Source: Streptomyces sp. 3214.6 (GTDB lineage Bacteria; Actinomycetota; Actinomycetes; Streptomycetales; Streptomycetaceae). Taken from it: a DNA stretch of 64,000 nucleotides. Position 1 is the first letter of the stretch, and each line of letters opens with the position of its first letter. The notes under the pieces were generated by a model. The model saw only the letters and a list, made by a program, of their open reading frames with translations, was not told the DNA's origin and did no database searches. The position numbers were made by a program, and so were the translations under genes. The stretch covers positions 7,254,001 through 7,318,000 of the forward strand of contig NZ_LT670819.1 of NCBI RefSeq assembly GCF_900129855.1. The letters run 5' to 3'. Of the stretch, positions 1 through 7,255 are shown piece by piece.

Positions 1-2
1 TC

Positions 3-479
3 GCCTGGGTCACGATGTACATGATCACGCTGGTCGGCGGTGGCAACGACCTGTGGGCCACCCACTTCCACCTGTCGATCAACTCGATCACCTGGTTCGT
101 CCGGATCTTCTTCTTCGTCGGACCGGTCATCGCGTACATCCTCACCAAGCGGATCTGCCTCGGCCTGCAGCGTCGCGATCACGACAAGGTGCTGCACGGT
201 CGCGAGACCGGCACCATCAAGCGGCTGCCGCACGGTGAGTTCATCGAGATCCACGAGCCGCTCAGCCAGGAGCAGCTGCACACCCTCACCGCGCACGAGC
301 AGTACGCGCCGGCCGCGATCGGCGCGACCGTCGACGAGAACGGCGTCGAGCGCAAGGTGAAGGGCTCGGAGAAGCTCCGCGCCAAGATCAGCAACGCGTA
401 CTTCGGCGAGGACCAGCAGATCCCGAAGCCCACTGTCGAGGAGTACAAGGAGATCACGAGCGGCCACGGCCACCACTGA
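3..479 (+). CDS. qcrB: Cytochrome bc1 complex cytochrome b subunit, C-terminal part (cut by window edge)
   Basis: C-terminal end of the cytochrome b subunit of the actinobacterial cytochrome bc1-aa3 supercomplex, which moves electrons from menaquinol to cytochrome c in the plasma membrane. The reading frame is open from the first bases, so the gene starts outside the window. What remains shows one clear membrane helix (around WFVRIFFFVGPVIAYIL) followed by a long charged cytoplasmic tail with LHGRETGTIKRLPHGEF, typical of actinobacterial QcrB. A strong hairpin terminator follows the stop codon. The following trpD is the usual neighbour in Streptomyces, as recalled. Confidence is high for the family. 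Confidence 0.9.
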   Translation, partial: AWVTMYMITLVGGGNDLWATHFHLSINSITWFVRIFFFVGPVIAYILTKRICLGLQRRDHDKVLHGRETGTIKRLPHGEFIEIHEPLSQEQLHTLTAHEQYAPAAIGATVDENGVERKVKGSEKLRAKISNAYFGEDQQIPKPTVEEYKEITSGHGHH

Positions 480-503
480 TCCCAGGCGTCGCCACGCCGC
501 CCC

Positions 504-538
504 AAAGGGCCCCGTCCGGTCTTCGGACGGGGCCCTTT
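504..538 (+). terminator. Rho-independent type hairpin after qcrB
   Basis: A perfect 15-bp stem (504-518 with 524-538) closes a 5-nt loop 25 bases after the qcrB stop codon. The right arm ends in TTT. The stem is symmetric and AAA precedes the left arm, but only the plus-strand gene ends here. Confidence 0.85.
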
Positions 539-623
539 GCCGTGCCCACGGGCTGGATAGGGTGGGGTTCACACGGGTCCGGACGACCCACGACGACGGA
601 CGACGACACGCACAGGAGCGGCT

Positions 624-1688
624 ATGAGCGCTGTGACCCCCGCTGGAGGCGACACCGCGGCGGACCGTTCCTGGCCCGGGCTGCTGAACGGCCTGCTGGA
701 CGGCCGTGACCTCAGCGCCGACGACACCGCCTGGGCGATGGACCTGATCATGCGCGGCGAGGCGACCGACGCGCAGATCGCGGGCTTCGCGGTGGCCCTC
801 AGGGCCAAGGGCGAGACGGTCGAGGAGATCACCGGTCTGGTCCGGACGATGTACGAGCACGCCAATGTGATCGAGGTGCCCGGCCGGACCGTGGACATCG
901 TCGGCACGGGCGGTGACGGCGCCAAGACGGTCAACATCTCCACGATGTCGTCGATCGTCATCGCCGGCACCGGCGCGAAGGTCGTCAAGCACGGCAACCG
1001 GGCCGCGTCCTCCGCGTCCGGCGCCTCGGACGTGCTGGAGAAGCTGGGCGTCAATCTGGAGCTGACGCCGAAGCGGGTGGCGGAGGTCGCCGAGGAAGCC
1101 GGCATCACCTTCTGCTTCGCCATCAAGTTCCATCCGGCGCTGCGTCATGTGGCCGCCGCGCGCGGCCAGTTGGGCATTCGCACCACCTTCAACGCGCTCG
1201 GTCCGCTGACCAACCCGGCCAAGGTGAAGGCCCAGGCGGTGGGCGTCGCCGACCCGCGCCTGGCACCGCTCATCGCTGGTGTCCTGGCCGAGCGCGGCAA
1301 CTCCTCTCTCGTCTTCCGCGGCGACGACGGCTTCGACGAGTTGACGACCACCTCCACCTCCCGGGTGTGGATCGTCCGCGACGGCAAGGTCACCGAGGAG
1401 TCGTTCGACCCCCGGGACGTCGGCATCGAGCTGGTGCCGGTGGAGGCATTGCGGGGCGCCGACCCGTCGTACAACGCGGAGGTGGCGCTGCGTCTGCTGG
1501 ACGGCGAGACGGGCCCGGTCCGTGACGCCGTGCTCCTGAACTCGGCGGCGGCCCTTGTGGCCCTCGACCCGGGGGCCGGGACGCTGGCCGAGCAGCTCCG
1601 GGCCGGTATGGCGAAGGCCGCCGAGTCGATCGACTCCGGGTCGGCCAAGCGGGCGCTGGAGCGCTGGGTGGCGGCCAGCAACAAGTAG
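624..1688 (+). CDS. trpD: Anthranilate phosphoribosyltransferase
   Basis: Transfers phosphoribose from PRPP to anthranilate, the second step of tryptophan synthesis. The 354-residue length fits the family. The glycine-rich PRPP motif GTGGDGAKTVNIST lies near residues 94-107, followed by the conserved VKHGNRAASSASGASD segment and NALGPLTNP, all classic TrpD signatures. The ATG at 624 has AGGAG eight bases upstream. The gene stands alone between two terminator hairpins, so it is expressed as a single unit away from the other trp genes. The fused anthranilate synthase that would supply its substrate lies about 39 kb further on. Confidence 0.96.
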   Translation: MSAVTPAGGDTAADRSWPGLLNGLLDGRDLSADDTAWAMDLIMRGEATDAQIAGFAVALRAKGETVEEITGLVRTMYEHANVIEVPGRTVDIVGTGGDGAKTVNISTMSSIVIAGTGAKVVKHGNRAASSASGASDVLEKLGVNLELTPKRVAEVAEEAGITFCFAIKFHPALRHVAAARGQLGIRTTFNALGPLTNPAKVKAQAVGVADPRLAPLIAGVLAERGNSSLVFRGDDGFDELTTTSTSRVWIVRDGKVTEESFDPRDVGIELVPVEALRGADPSYNAEVALRLLDGETGPVRDAVLLNSAAALVALDPGAGTLAEQLRAGMAKAAESIDSGSAKRALERWVAASNK

Positions 1689-1699
1689 CCGACAGCGGC

Positions 1700-1737
1700 C
1701 GCGGTCCCGTAATCCGGACACGAGTTGCGGGACCGCG
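1700..1737 (+). terminator. Hairpin after trpD
   Basis: A perfect 10-bp stem (1700-1709 with 1728-1737) with an 18-nt loop begins 12 bases after the trpD stop codon. There is no T-run, which is common for Streptomyces terminators. Confidence 0.55.
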
Positions 1738-1762
1738 ATCACTTCACGTACGTTCCTTGGCA

Positions 1763-1880
1763 GGTCATGAGTGACAGTCATGAGGCCCCGGCCGACTGTC
1801 CGGCAACCCTCCGTCCGTGGCGGGGTGCCCCGGGTGAAGACCAGGCCGTAGGCAGCGAGGTCTACGGCAAGCGCGGGCCC
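1763..1880 (+). promoter_or_regulatory. SAM-IV riboswitch
   Basis: The leader of the class V aminotransferase gene matches the actinomycete SAM-IV riboswitch closely in recalled sequence. Visible blocks are GGTCATGAGTG at 1763, CCGGCAACCCTCC at about 1799-1811, GGGGTGCCCCGGGTGAAGACC at about 1819-1839, a variable stem, and GGCAAGCGCGGG at 1866-1877. GGTCAT at 1763 can pair with the GTGAAGACC region to close the P1-like stem, and the downstream GCGCGGGCCC block supplies the pseudoknot strand. SAM-IV binds S-adenosylmethionine and usually turns off sulfur or methionine genes. The remaining leader (1881-2024) may hold the expression platform: CCCCTCTCGAAACCAGGGG is a small hairpin there. Confidence 0.88.
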
Positions 1881-2024
1881 CTCTCGAAACCAGGGGTCCT
1901 GGTCGTTCGAGGGAGTCTTCCGTGAGCAAGCGAATGCGATAGGGCTGCCGAGCCCCGCCTCCGCGCACCCTTCTTCCCATCTCCGCGTGCGTCTCTTCCG
2001 CATGCCCCCTCACGGGAGTTCCCC

Positions 2025-3401
2025 ATGTCTGTCTCCACCGCTGCCGCCCTTCAGGCCATTTGTGCCCCGCTGCCCGTTCTGGGCCGGGATGTCACCGTCC
2101 CGCTCGTCACCGGCGGCGAGGTCACCTACGCGGCGCTCGACTACGCGGCCAGCGCCCCCGCCCTCCAGCGCGTCTGGGACGACGTGGCGGCCTACGCCCC
2201 CTACTACGGCAGCGTCCACCGCGGCGCCGGCTACCTCTCCCAGCTCTCCACCGACCTCTTCGAGAACGCCCGCAGGACGGTCGCCGAGTTCCTCGACTGC
2301 CGCGCCGACGACCAGCTGATCTTCACCCGGTCGACGACGGACTCCCTCAACCTGCTGGCGCAGGCGCTCCCGGCCGACTGCCAGGTCTTCGTCTTCGAGA
2401 CCGAGCACCACGCCTCGCTGCTGCCCTGGCAGGACGCCCGGGTCACCTACCTGGACGCCCCCCGCACCCCCCGCCAGGCCGTCGAGACCCTGGAGCGCGC
2501 CCTCGCCGACCGCACCGTGTCCATTGAAGGGGGGCACGGTCCGGCCCTGGTGTGCGTCACCGGCGCCTCGAACGTCACCGGCGAGCTGTGGCCCGTCCGT
2601 GAGCTCGCGGCGACGGCCCACGCCCATGGCGCCCGCATCGTCCTGGACGCCGCCCAGCTGGCCCCGCACCACCCGGTGTCGGTGCAGGACCTCGACGTCG
2701 ACTGGGTCGCCTTCTCCGGCCACAAGCTGTACGCGCCCTTCGGCTCCGGCGTCCTCGCCGGCCGTGCCGACTGGCTCCTCGCGGCCGACCCGTACCTCGC
2801 CGGCGGCGGCGCCAGCCGCAAGGTCACCCGGCGCGAGGACGGGGGAGTGGACGTGCAGTGGCACGAGAGCGCCGCCCGCCACGAGGCCGGCTCCCCGAAC
2901 GTGATCGGCGCCTACGCCATCGCCTCGGCCTGCACGGCGCTGACGGAGGCCGGCTTCGACACGCTGGTGGCCCGCGAGCAGTACCTCATCGAGAAGGTGC
3001 GGACGGGGCTGGCCGAGGTGCCGGAGGTCCGGATCCTCTCCCTCTTCGGCGACGACGCCCCGCGGGTCGGCGTGATCTCCTTCGTCGTCGAGGGCTGGAA
3101 CAGCTCCCACTTCGCCGCCGCCCTCTCCGCCGAGTACGGCATCGGCGTCCGCGACGGCCTCTTCTGCGCCCACCCGCTGCTCCGCACCCTGCTGGGCAGC
3201 GACCCGCAGAGCCAGGGCGAGTGCGGCGCCCCCGAGGCGGCCCCCGGCGAGAAGTCCCTCAACGCGATCCGGGTGAGCTTCGGCGCCGGCACCCCCGACG
3301 AGCACGTGGAGCGGTTCGTCGACGCGGTGCGGGAGCTGGTGGCCGACGGCGCACGGTGGCAGTACCGCACGCAGGACGGCCGCTGCGTCCCGGCCGTCTA
3401 G
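2025..3401 (+). CDS. Class V PLP-dependent aminotransferase / cysteine desulfurase-like enzyme under SAM-IV control
   Basis: A 458-residue fold-type I PLP enzyme of the NifS/CsdA-like class V group. The PLP lysine is in FSGHKLYAPFGSG (about residue 236), after LDAAQLAPHHPVSV, which carries the cofactor-binding aspartate and histidine region. The C-terminal third has GIGVRDGLFCAHPLL with a cysteine close to where desulfurases keep a catalytic loop cysteine, but I cannot assign it as the sulfur acceptor. GGGAG lies upstream of the ATG. The SAM-IV riboswitch in its leader says the enzyme belongs to sulfur or methionine metabolism; the exact substrate is not shown by the sequence. Its stop overlaps the end of the opposite-strand Lrp-type gene by 4 bp. 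Confidence 0.85.
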   Translation: MSVSTAAALQAICAPLPVLGRDVTVPLVTGGEVTYAALDYAASAPALQRVWDDVAAYAPYYGSVHRGAGYLSQLSTDLFENARRTVAEFLDCRADDQLIFTRSTTDSLNLLAQALPADCQVFVFETEHHASLLPWQDARVTYLDAPRTPRQAVETLERALADRTVSIEGGHGPALVCVTGASNVTGELWPVRELAATAHAHGARIVLDAAQLAPHHPVSVQDLDVDWVAFSGHKLYAPFGSGVLAGRADWLLAADPYLAGGGASRKVTRREDGGVDVQWHESAARHEAGSPNVIGAYAIASACTALTEAGFDTLVAREQYLIEKVRTGLAEVPEVRILSLFGDDAPRVGVISFVVEGWNSSHFAAALSAEYGIGVRDGLFCAHPLLRTLLGSDPQSQGECGAPEAAPGEKSLNAIRVSFGAGTPDEHVERFVDAVRELVADGARWQYRTQDGRCVPAV

Positions 3402-3679
3402 GAGTCCAGGCCGATCGCGAACGCCGCCTCCAGGTCGTGCTGCGAGTAGGTGCGGAAGGCGACGTGCGTGTCCGTCGCCTCCACTCCGGGGATCTTGCTG
3501 ATGCTGCCCGGGATGACGTCCGCCAGGTCCTCGTGCTGCTTCACCCGCACCATGGCGATCAGGTCGTAGGTCCCGGTGACGGAGAAGACCTCGCTCACGG
3601 AATCCAGCGAGGCGATCCGCTCGGCGATCTCGGGGATCCGGTCCACGCTGGTCTTGATGAGGACGATCGCGGTGATCAC
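3398..3679 (-). CDS. Stand-alone Lrp/AsnC ligand-binding (RAM) domain protein
   Basis: A 93-residue protein that consists only of the effector-binding RAM domain of Lrp/AsnC regulators (MITAIVLIKT at the start, VFSVTGTYDLIAMVRV in the middle, THVAFRTYS near the end). The N-terminal DNA-binding helix-turn-helix is absent. Such single-domain proteins form amino-acid-binding oligomers and may modulate full-length Lrp proteins; this role is inferred. It converges with the aminotransferase gene and marks the last core gene before the diterpenoid island. Confidence 0.9.
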   Translation of the reverse strand: MITAIVLIKTSVDRIPEIAERIASLDSVSEVFSVTGTYDLIAMVRVKQHEDLADVIPGSISKIPGVEATDTHVAFRTYSQHDLEAAFAIGLDS

Positions 3680-3775
3680 GGCTGGTTCTCTCCCTAGGGG
3701 GGCCGGAGCTGGGCGGGCTTCACTCTATGACGTGAGGGGTGGCTCACCAAAGGGAGAGTCGTGGGCCCGGCCGAC

Positions 3776-3820
3776 GTCAGCGGGCCGGATCCGTCAGCGG
3801 GCCAGATCCGTCAGCGATCC
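3776..3820. repeat. 17-bp tandem repeat at the left edge of the diterpenoid island
   Basis: Two 17-bp units (3776-3792 and 3793-3809), differing at one base (GTCAGCGGGCCGGATCC and GTCAGCGGGCCAGATCC), are followed by a partial third unit GTCAGCGATCC (3810-3820). The repeat spans the stop codon of the acyltransferase gene, whose last residues LTDLAR are encoded by unit copies. Since 17 is not a multiple of three, each added copy would change the C-terminus. Confidence 0.8.
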
Positions 3821-5077
3821 GCGCAGCGTTTCGCGCAGTCGCCGCATCTGCTCGGGGGCGTAGGTCCAGCTGTCGTACTCGTTCTGCACGAGCAACCGGC
3901 CGCCGAAGCTGGCGACGCCGATCTTGGGAGGCATGCCCGGCGCGTTGGCCGTTCCGCCGAAGCGGAGCAGCTCCACGTCCTCGGGGACGGGGTGCGCGGG
4001 GATCCGGCCGACGTTGGAGATCCCGTAGCTGACGACCGGGACGGGCACCGCGACGCCCCGGGCGCCGGCCCTGAGCGCGGCCAGCAGGAAGCGCTCGGGG
4101 TCGCGCCGGGCCAGCGCGCCGGCGACCTGGTCGGAGACCTCCCGGCCCACGCTCTCCGGCCGGTCGTCGTGGCCGACGGCCAGCGTGGTCTGCAGGCCGG
4201 TGATGCAGTTGAGCACGGTGCTCAGGGGCAGCTCGGGCGTCAGCCGGGTGCGCAGGTCCACACCGTGACCGCAGGTCATCGTCAACGGGCCCTGCTCGGG
4301 CGCGAGTTGTGCGCGGACGGCGGTCAGGACCAGCCCCGTGACGAGGCTGTTGACGGTCACCTGGCGGGTCCGGGCGGCGGCCACCACGGCGTCGGTGGTC
4401 TGCACGCCGAACTCCAGCCGGTCGACCACGAAGCGGCGCGTCGCGGCCGGCCGGTCGGGGCGCCCCACACCCTCGGTGGGCAGGACCGCGGGCTTGGTCT
4501 CGGCCGCCGCGCCCTGCGCGATCGCGTCGACCACGGCGTCGACCTCCGCGTCCGGCAGGGCGCCCGCCAGCCGGGTGTCGATCGCCTCGGGCAGTTCCTC
4601 GCGTCGCTCGACGGACGGGCTCGCGCCGGCCGCCAGGGCGGTGTAGTGCTGCCAGAACTCGTCGAGCAGGGCGAACGCCGAACGGCCGTCGGCCACCCCG
4701 TGGTGGACGCCCAGCACCACCTGGGAGCGCTCGCCGTCGGTGAGCAGCCAGGCGTGCAGCAGGCTCTCGGTCCAGTCGGGCCGCGTGTTGATCAGTTCGG
4801 CGTAGGTGTCCTCGATGCCGTCGAGCAGGGTGAGCGGCGGCTCGACCCGGTCGCGGACCCGCAGCAGCAGGCCCGCCTCGCCGGCCGCCACCTCGCAGCG
4901 CAGGATCGGATGGCGCTCAGTCAGCAGGCACAGCGCCCGCCGCATCAGCGCCGGGTCGAGCCGGCCGCGTACCAGGGACTCCACGAACGCCGGCATGTCG
5001 TACAGGGGGAGGCCCGCCGCTCCCAGGTCCAGGAAGTAGATGCTCTCGAAGGGCGATATGGGGCGCTGACGGGTCAT
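3794..5077 (-). CDS. PapA5/condensation-domain-like acyltransferase
   Basis: A 427-residue member of the chloramphenicol-acetyltransferase-like superfamily that includes mycobacterial PapA5 and NRPS condensation domains. The catalytic HHxxxDG motif is intact as HHGVADG at residues 125-131, and the second-half motif region (DLRTRLTPELP, near 275-285) resembles the DFGWG-type structural segment only loosely. Free-standing relatives move an acyl group from a carrier or CoA to an alcohol, so O-acylation of a terpenoid hydroxyl is the natural guess here; that is inference. It starts 6 bases after the tetR stop codon, so both are probably one transcript. It has no counterpart in the four-gene cyclooctatin pathway. 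Confidence 0.8.
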   Translation of the reverse strand: MTRQRPISPFESIYFLDLGAAGLPLYDMPAFVESLVRGRLDPALMRRALCLLTERHPILRCEVAAGEAGLLLRVRDRVEPPLTLLDGIEDTYAELINTRPDWTESLLHAWLLTDGERSQVVLGVHHGVADGRSAFALLDEFWQHYTALAAGASPSVERREELPEAIDTRLAGALPDAEVDAVVDAIAQGAAAETKPAVLPTEGVGRPDRPAATRRFVVDRLEFGVQTTDAVVAAARTRQVTVNSLVTGLVLTAVRAQLAPEQGPLTMTCGHGVDLRTRLTPELPLSTVLNCITGLQTTLAVGHDDRPESVGREVSDQVAGALARRDPERFLLAALRAGARGVAVPVPVVSYGISNVGRIPAHPVPEDVELLRFGGTANAPGMPPKIGVASFGGRLLVQNEYDSWTYAPEQMRRLRETLRGSLTDLAR

Positions 5078-5083
5078 GGTGCT

Positions 5084-5779
5084 TCAGGTCTCCGATCTCG
5101 GTGGACGAAGGGGCTTCTCCTGCCGGGCCGCCGCCCGGTCGGCGCCGCCGAGACGGTGCAGGGCGGCCTCGAACTGCTCCTGGTCGAGCGGTGGCGCGGG
5201 CAGGGGGTGGGCGGCCGCGGGGCGCAGACCGTCCAGCATCAGGGCCAGGTGGCGCCGCCAGGACCCGGGGGCGGCGGGCGTGGCCCGGCCCAGCGCGGCC
5301 AGCAGGAACAGCAGGTCCTCGACGGTGAGGTCGGGGCGGATCGTGCGCTGTTCCTGGCCGCGGCGCAGCAGCGTCTCCAGCGTGCGCCGGTTCTCCTCGC
5401 GCAGGGCGTCCAGGGTGGGCACGCCCCGGATGCCGGTGGTCATCAGATCACCGGCGCCACGGTCCGCGGCCAGCAGCGTGAAGACCCGGTCCAGGTAGGC
5501 GGTGAGGCCGCTCCAGGCGTCCGCCCGCTCCCGGGTCTCGCGGGCCGCGTCCAGGATCGGGGTCAGCGCGTCGTGGAAGACGGTCTCGATCAGTGCGGCG
5601 CGGTCGGTGAAGTGCCGGTAGAGCGTCGCGTTGCCGACCCCCGCCCGGCGGGCGATGTCGTCCAGCGGCGCGTCCACCCCGCGTTCGGCGTAGATCTCCC
5701 GGGCGGCGGCGATCAGCGTCTCACGGTTGCGGCGCGCGTCACTGCGCCGAGGTGTCCGCCGTTCGTCTCCGCCGTCCAT
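5084..5779 (-). CDS. TetR-family regulator of the island
   Basis: A TetR-type repressor with the N-terminal helix-turn-helix DDIARRAGVGNATLYRHFTDR and a helical C-terminal ligand domain. I place the start at the ATG at 5779 (MDGGDERRTP, 231 residues). A -10 box TAGGGT (5787-5792) lies 7 bases upstream, so the mRNA is probably leaderless; the longer frame would run through the operator. It is divergent from a P450 gene and upstream of the acyltransferase. Two GGGGAG-N2-CTCCCC palindromes in the divergent region are the likely operators, so it should control itself, the acyltransferase and the P450. The ligand may be the diterpenoid product or an intermediate. Confidence 0.88.
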   Translation of the reverse strand: MDGGDERRTPRRSDARRNRETLIAAAREIYAERGVDAPLDDIARRAGVGNATLYRHFTDRAALIETVFHDALTPILDAARETRERADAWSGLTAYLDRVFTLLAADRGAGDLMTTGIRGVPTLDALREENRRTLETLLRRGQEQRTIRPDLTVEDLLFLLAALGRATPAAPGSWRRHLALMLDGLRPAAAHPLPAPPLDQEQFEAALHRLGGADRAAARQEKPLRPPRSET

Positions 5780-5786
5780 GCGCGGC

Positions 5787-5792
5787 ACCCTA
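5787..5792 (-). promoter_or_regulatory. -10 box of the leaderless tetR promoter
   Basis: TAGGGT on the minus strand is 7 bases from the ATG at 5779, so transcription would start at or next to the start codon. Operator 1 covers its -35 region. Confidence 0.5.
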
Positions 5793-5802
5793 ACAGTGAA
5801 AC

Positions 5803-5818
5803 CGGGGAGAGCTCCCCG
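5803..5818. promoter_or_regulatory. Putative TetR operator 1
   Basis: A perfect 7-bp inverted repeat, CGGGGAG-AG-CTCCCCG, in the region between tetR and the divergent P450. It overlaps the -35 regions of both divergent promoters (P450 -10 candidate TATGGT at 5828-5833). Confidence 0.65.
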
Positions 5819-5845
5819 TTTTGTTGCTATGGTCGCACCGTCCAC

Positions 5846-5862
5846 CGGGGGAGCCCTCCCCG
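5846..5862. promoter_or_regulatory. Putative TetR operator 2
   Basis: GGGGAG-CC-CTCCCC (5848-5861) repeats the core of operator 1 with the same 2-bp spacer. Centre-to-centre distance is 44 bp, about four helical turns, and it lies just downstream of the probable P450 transcription start. Confidence 0.6.
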
Positions 5863-5899
5863 CTCAGCCGCACCAGCGAGTTCGAAGCGAGGAACACCG

Positions 5900-7087
5900 T
5901 TGTCCGTGACGGGATTCGAAGATCTGACAGCACTCGGCCGGCCTTTCGTCGACGATCCGTATCCGGTCTACGAGCGGATGCGCGCGCAGGGGCCGGTGCA
6001 CCGGGTCCGCACCGCCGCGTCGGGGGAGTTCTGGCTGGTCGTGGGCCATGCGCAGGCGCGGTCGGCGCTGGCCGACGCGCGGCTCTCCAACGACATCAGG
6101 CACTCGGCCGGGTGGCAGGACGACGGCGGCAACTCGATCGGCCTGAACATGGTGCAGACGGATCCGCCGCAGCACACCCGCCTGCGGGGGCTCGTGGCGA
6201 AGGAGTTCACCTCCCGGCGCATCGAGGCGCTGCGTCCGAAGATCCAGCGGATCGCGGACGAACTGGTGGACGCCATGCTGCCGTTGGGCCGCGCGGACCT
6301 GGTCGAGTCGTTCGCGCTGCCGTTGCCGCTGGCCGTGATCTGCGAACTGCTCGGCGTGCCGGCGAGCGACCGCAAGACCTTCCACGACTGGTATCTGGAG
6401 AGCACCGACTTCACCCGGCCCGAGGTCGCCGCCGCCGCGGCCCAGGCCATGGCGGGGTACCTCGCCGAGCTCATCGCGGCCAAACGGCGCGAGCCCGGCG
6501 AGGACCTGTTGAGCGCGCTGGCCGGCCGCCTGGGCGAGGAGGACGGCCTCACGCCCGAGGAGATGCTGGGCATGGCCTTCGTGCTGCTGGTCGCAGGCTA
6601 CGAGACCGCGGCCAACCTGCTGTCCAGCGGAACGCTCGCCCTGCTGCGCCACCCCGATCAGCTGGCGGCGCTGCGCGGCGACTGGTCGCTGTTGGAGAAC
6701 GCCGTGGAGGAGATGCTCCGCTACGAGGGGCCGGTGGAGACCACGGCGTTCCGCTACGCCAAGGAGCCCGTGCAGATCGACGGCACGGTGATCGGCGCGG
6801 GCGATTCCGTGGCCGTCGTGCTGGCCGCCGCGTCCCGTGACCCGAAGCGGTTCGCCGAGCCCGACCGGTTCGACATCCGCCGCGACACCCGCGGGCACAC
6901 CGCCTTCGGCTACGGCATCCACCACTGCCTGGGCGCCCCGCTGGCCCGCATGCAGGGCGCGATCGCCTTCCGCACCCTGCTGGAACGCTGCCCCGGCCTG
7001 GCCCTGGACACGGACCCCGCCGACCTGCGGTGGCGCCCCAGCCTGATGCTCCGCGGCCTGCACGCGCTCCCCGTCACCTTCCGCTAG
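5900..7087 (+). CDS. Cytochrome P450 (bacterial soluble type), left arm of the diterpenoid island
   Basis: A 395-residue soluble bacterial P450. It shows the I-helix oxygen-activation motif AGYET (232-236), the K-helix ExxR (E271-R274 in EMLRYEG) and the haem loop FGYGIHHCLG with axial cysteine 343. I chose the TTG at 5900: GAGGA lies 6 bases upstream, whereas the open frame extends far back only as an antisense shadow of the acyltransferase gene. It is of a different P450 group from the two cot-like P450s nearby. Being divergent from tetR and flanked by its operators, it is probably TetR-regulated. A further oxidation of the diterpene is the inferred role; it needs ferredoxin partners that are not in the cluster. 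Confidence 0.9.
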   Translation: MSVTGFEDLTALGRPFVDDPYPVYERMRAQGPVHRVRTAASGEFWLVVGHAQARSALADARLSNDIRHSAGWQDDGGNSIGLNMVQTDPPQHTRLRGLVAKEFTSRRIEALRPKIQRIADELVDAMLPLGRADLVESFALPLPLAVICELLGVPASDRKTFHDWYLESTDFTRPEVAAAAAQAMAGYLAELIAAKRREPGEDLLSALAGRLGEEDGLTPEEMLGMAFVLLVAGYETAANLLSSGTLALLRHPDQLAALRGDWSLLENAVEEMLRYEGPVETTAFRYAKEPVQIDGTVIGAGDSVAVVLAAASRDPKRFAEPDRFDIRRDTRGHTAFGYGIHHCLGAPLARMQGAIAFRTLLERCPGLALDTDPADLRWRPSLMLRGLHALPVTFR

Positions 7088-7093
7088 TGACCT

Positions 7094-7255
7094 GAGTCGG
7101 AGCTGGCCCACCCGCGCTTTCATCTGCACTTCACACCGACGAGCTCGTCCTGGCTGAACTTCCTGCACACCTACAACCACCACCGCTGCCACACCGCACT
7201 CCGCGGCCAGCCACCCATCAGCCGTGTGAACAACGCTGCGGCTCAATACACCTAG
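7094..7255 (+). pseudogene. Chimeric transposase scar: IS630-type piece joined to IS481-type piece
   Basis: Between two P450 genes an open stretch encodes a broken transposase. The first part, LAHPRFHLHFTPTSSSWLN, resembles the IS630-family segment normally continuing with a catalytic glutamate region. It then switches without a frame change to FLHTYNHHRCHTALRGQPP and ISRVNNAAAQYT, the usual C-terminal end of IS481-family transposases, ending in TAG at 7253-7255. No start, no DDE core and no terminal repeats are left. This points to at least two transposition or recombination events at the joint between the left genes (acyltransferase, tetR, P450) and the cot-like cassette. The family names are from recalled motifs. 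Confidence 0.8.

Noticed and set aside
2010..3305. Minus-strand 431-codon frame opposite the class V aminotransferase
   Set aside because: Gly/Val/Ala/Glu-rich antisense shadow; the sense strand has an intact PLP enzyme with riboswitch and ribosome binding site.
3761..5899. A plus-strand open frame of more than 700 codons before the P450 at 5900
   Set aside because: It is antisense to the acyltransferase and tetR genes, is rich in low-complexity Arg/Gly/Gln/Val, and no family motif appears until the P450 begins at the TTG with its own ribosome binding site.
7094..7255. A functional insertion sequence
   Set aside because: Only C-terminal fragments of two different transposases remain, without a DDE core, start codon or terminal repeats.
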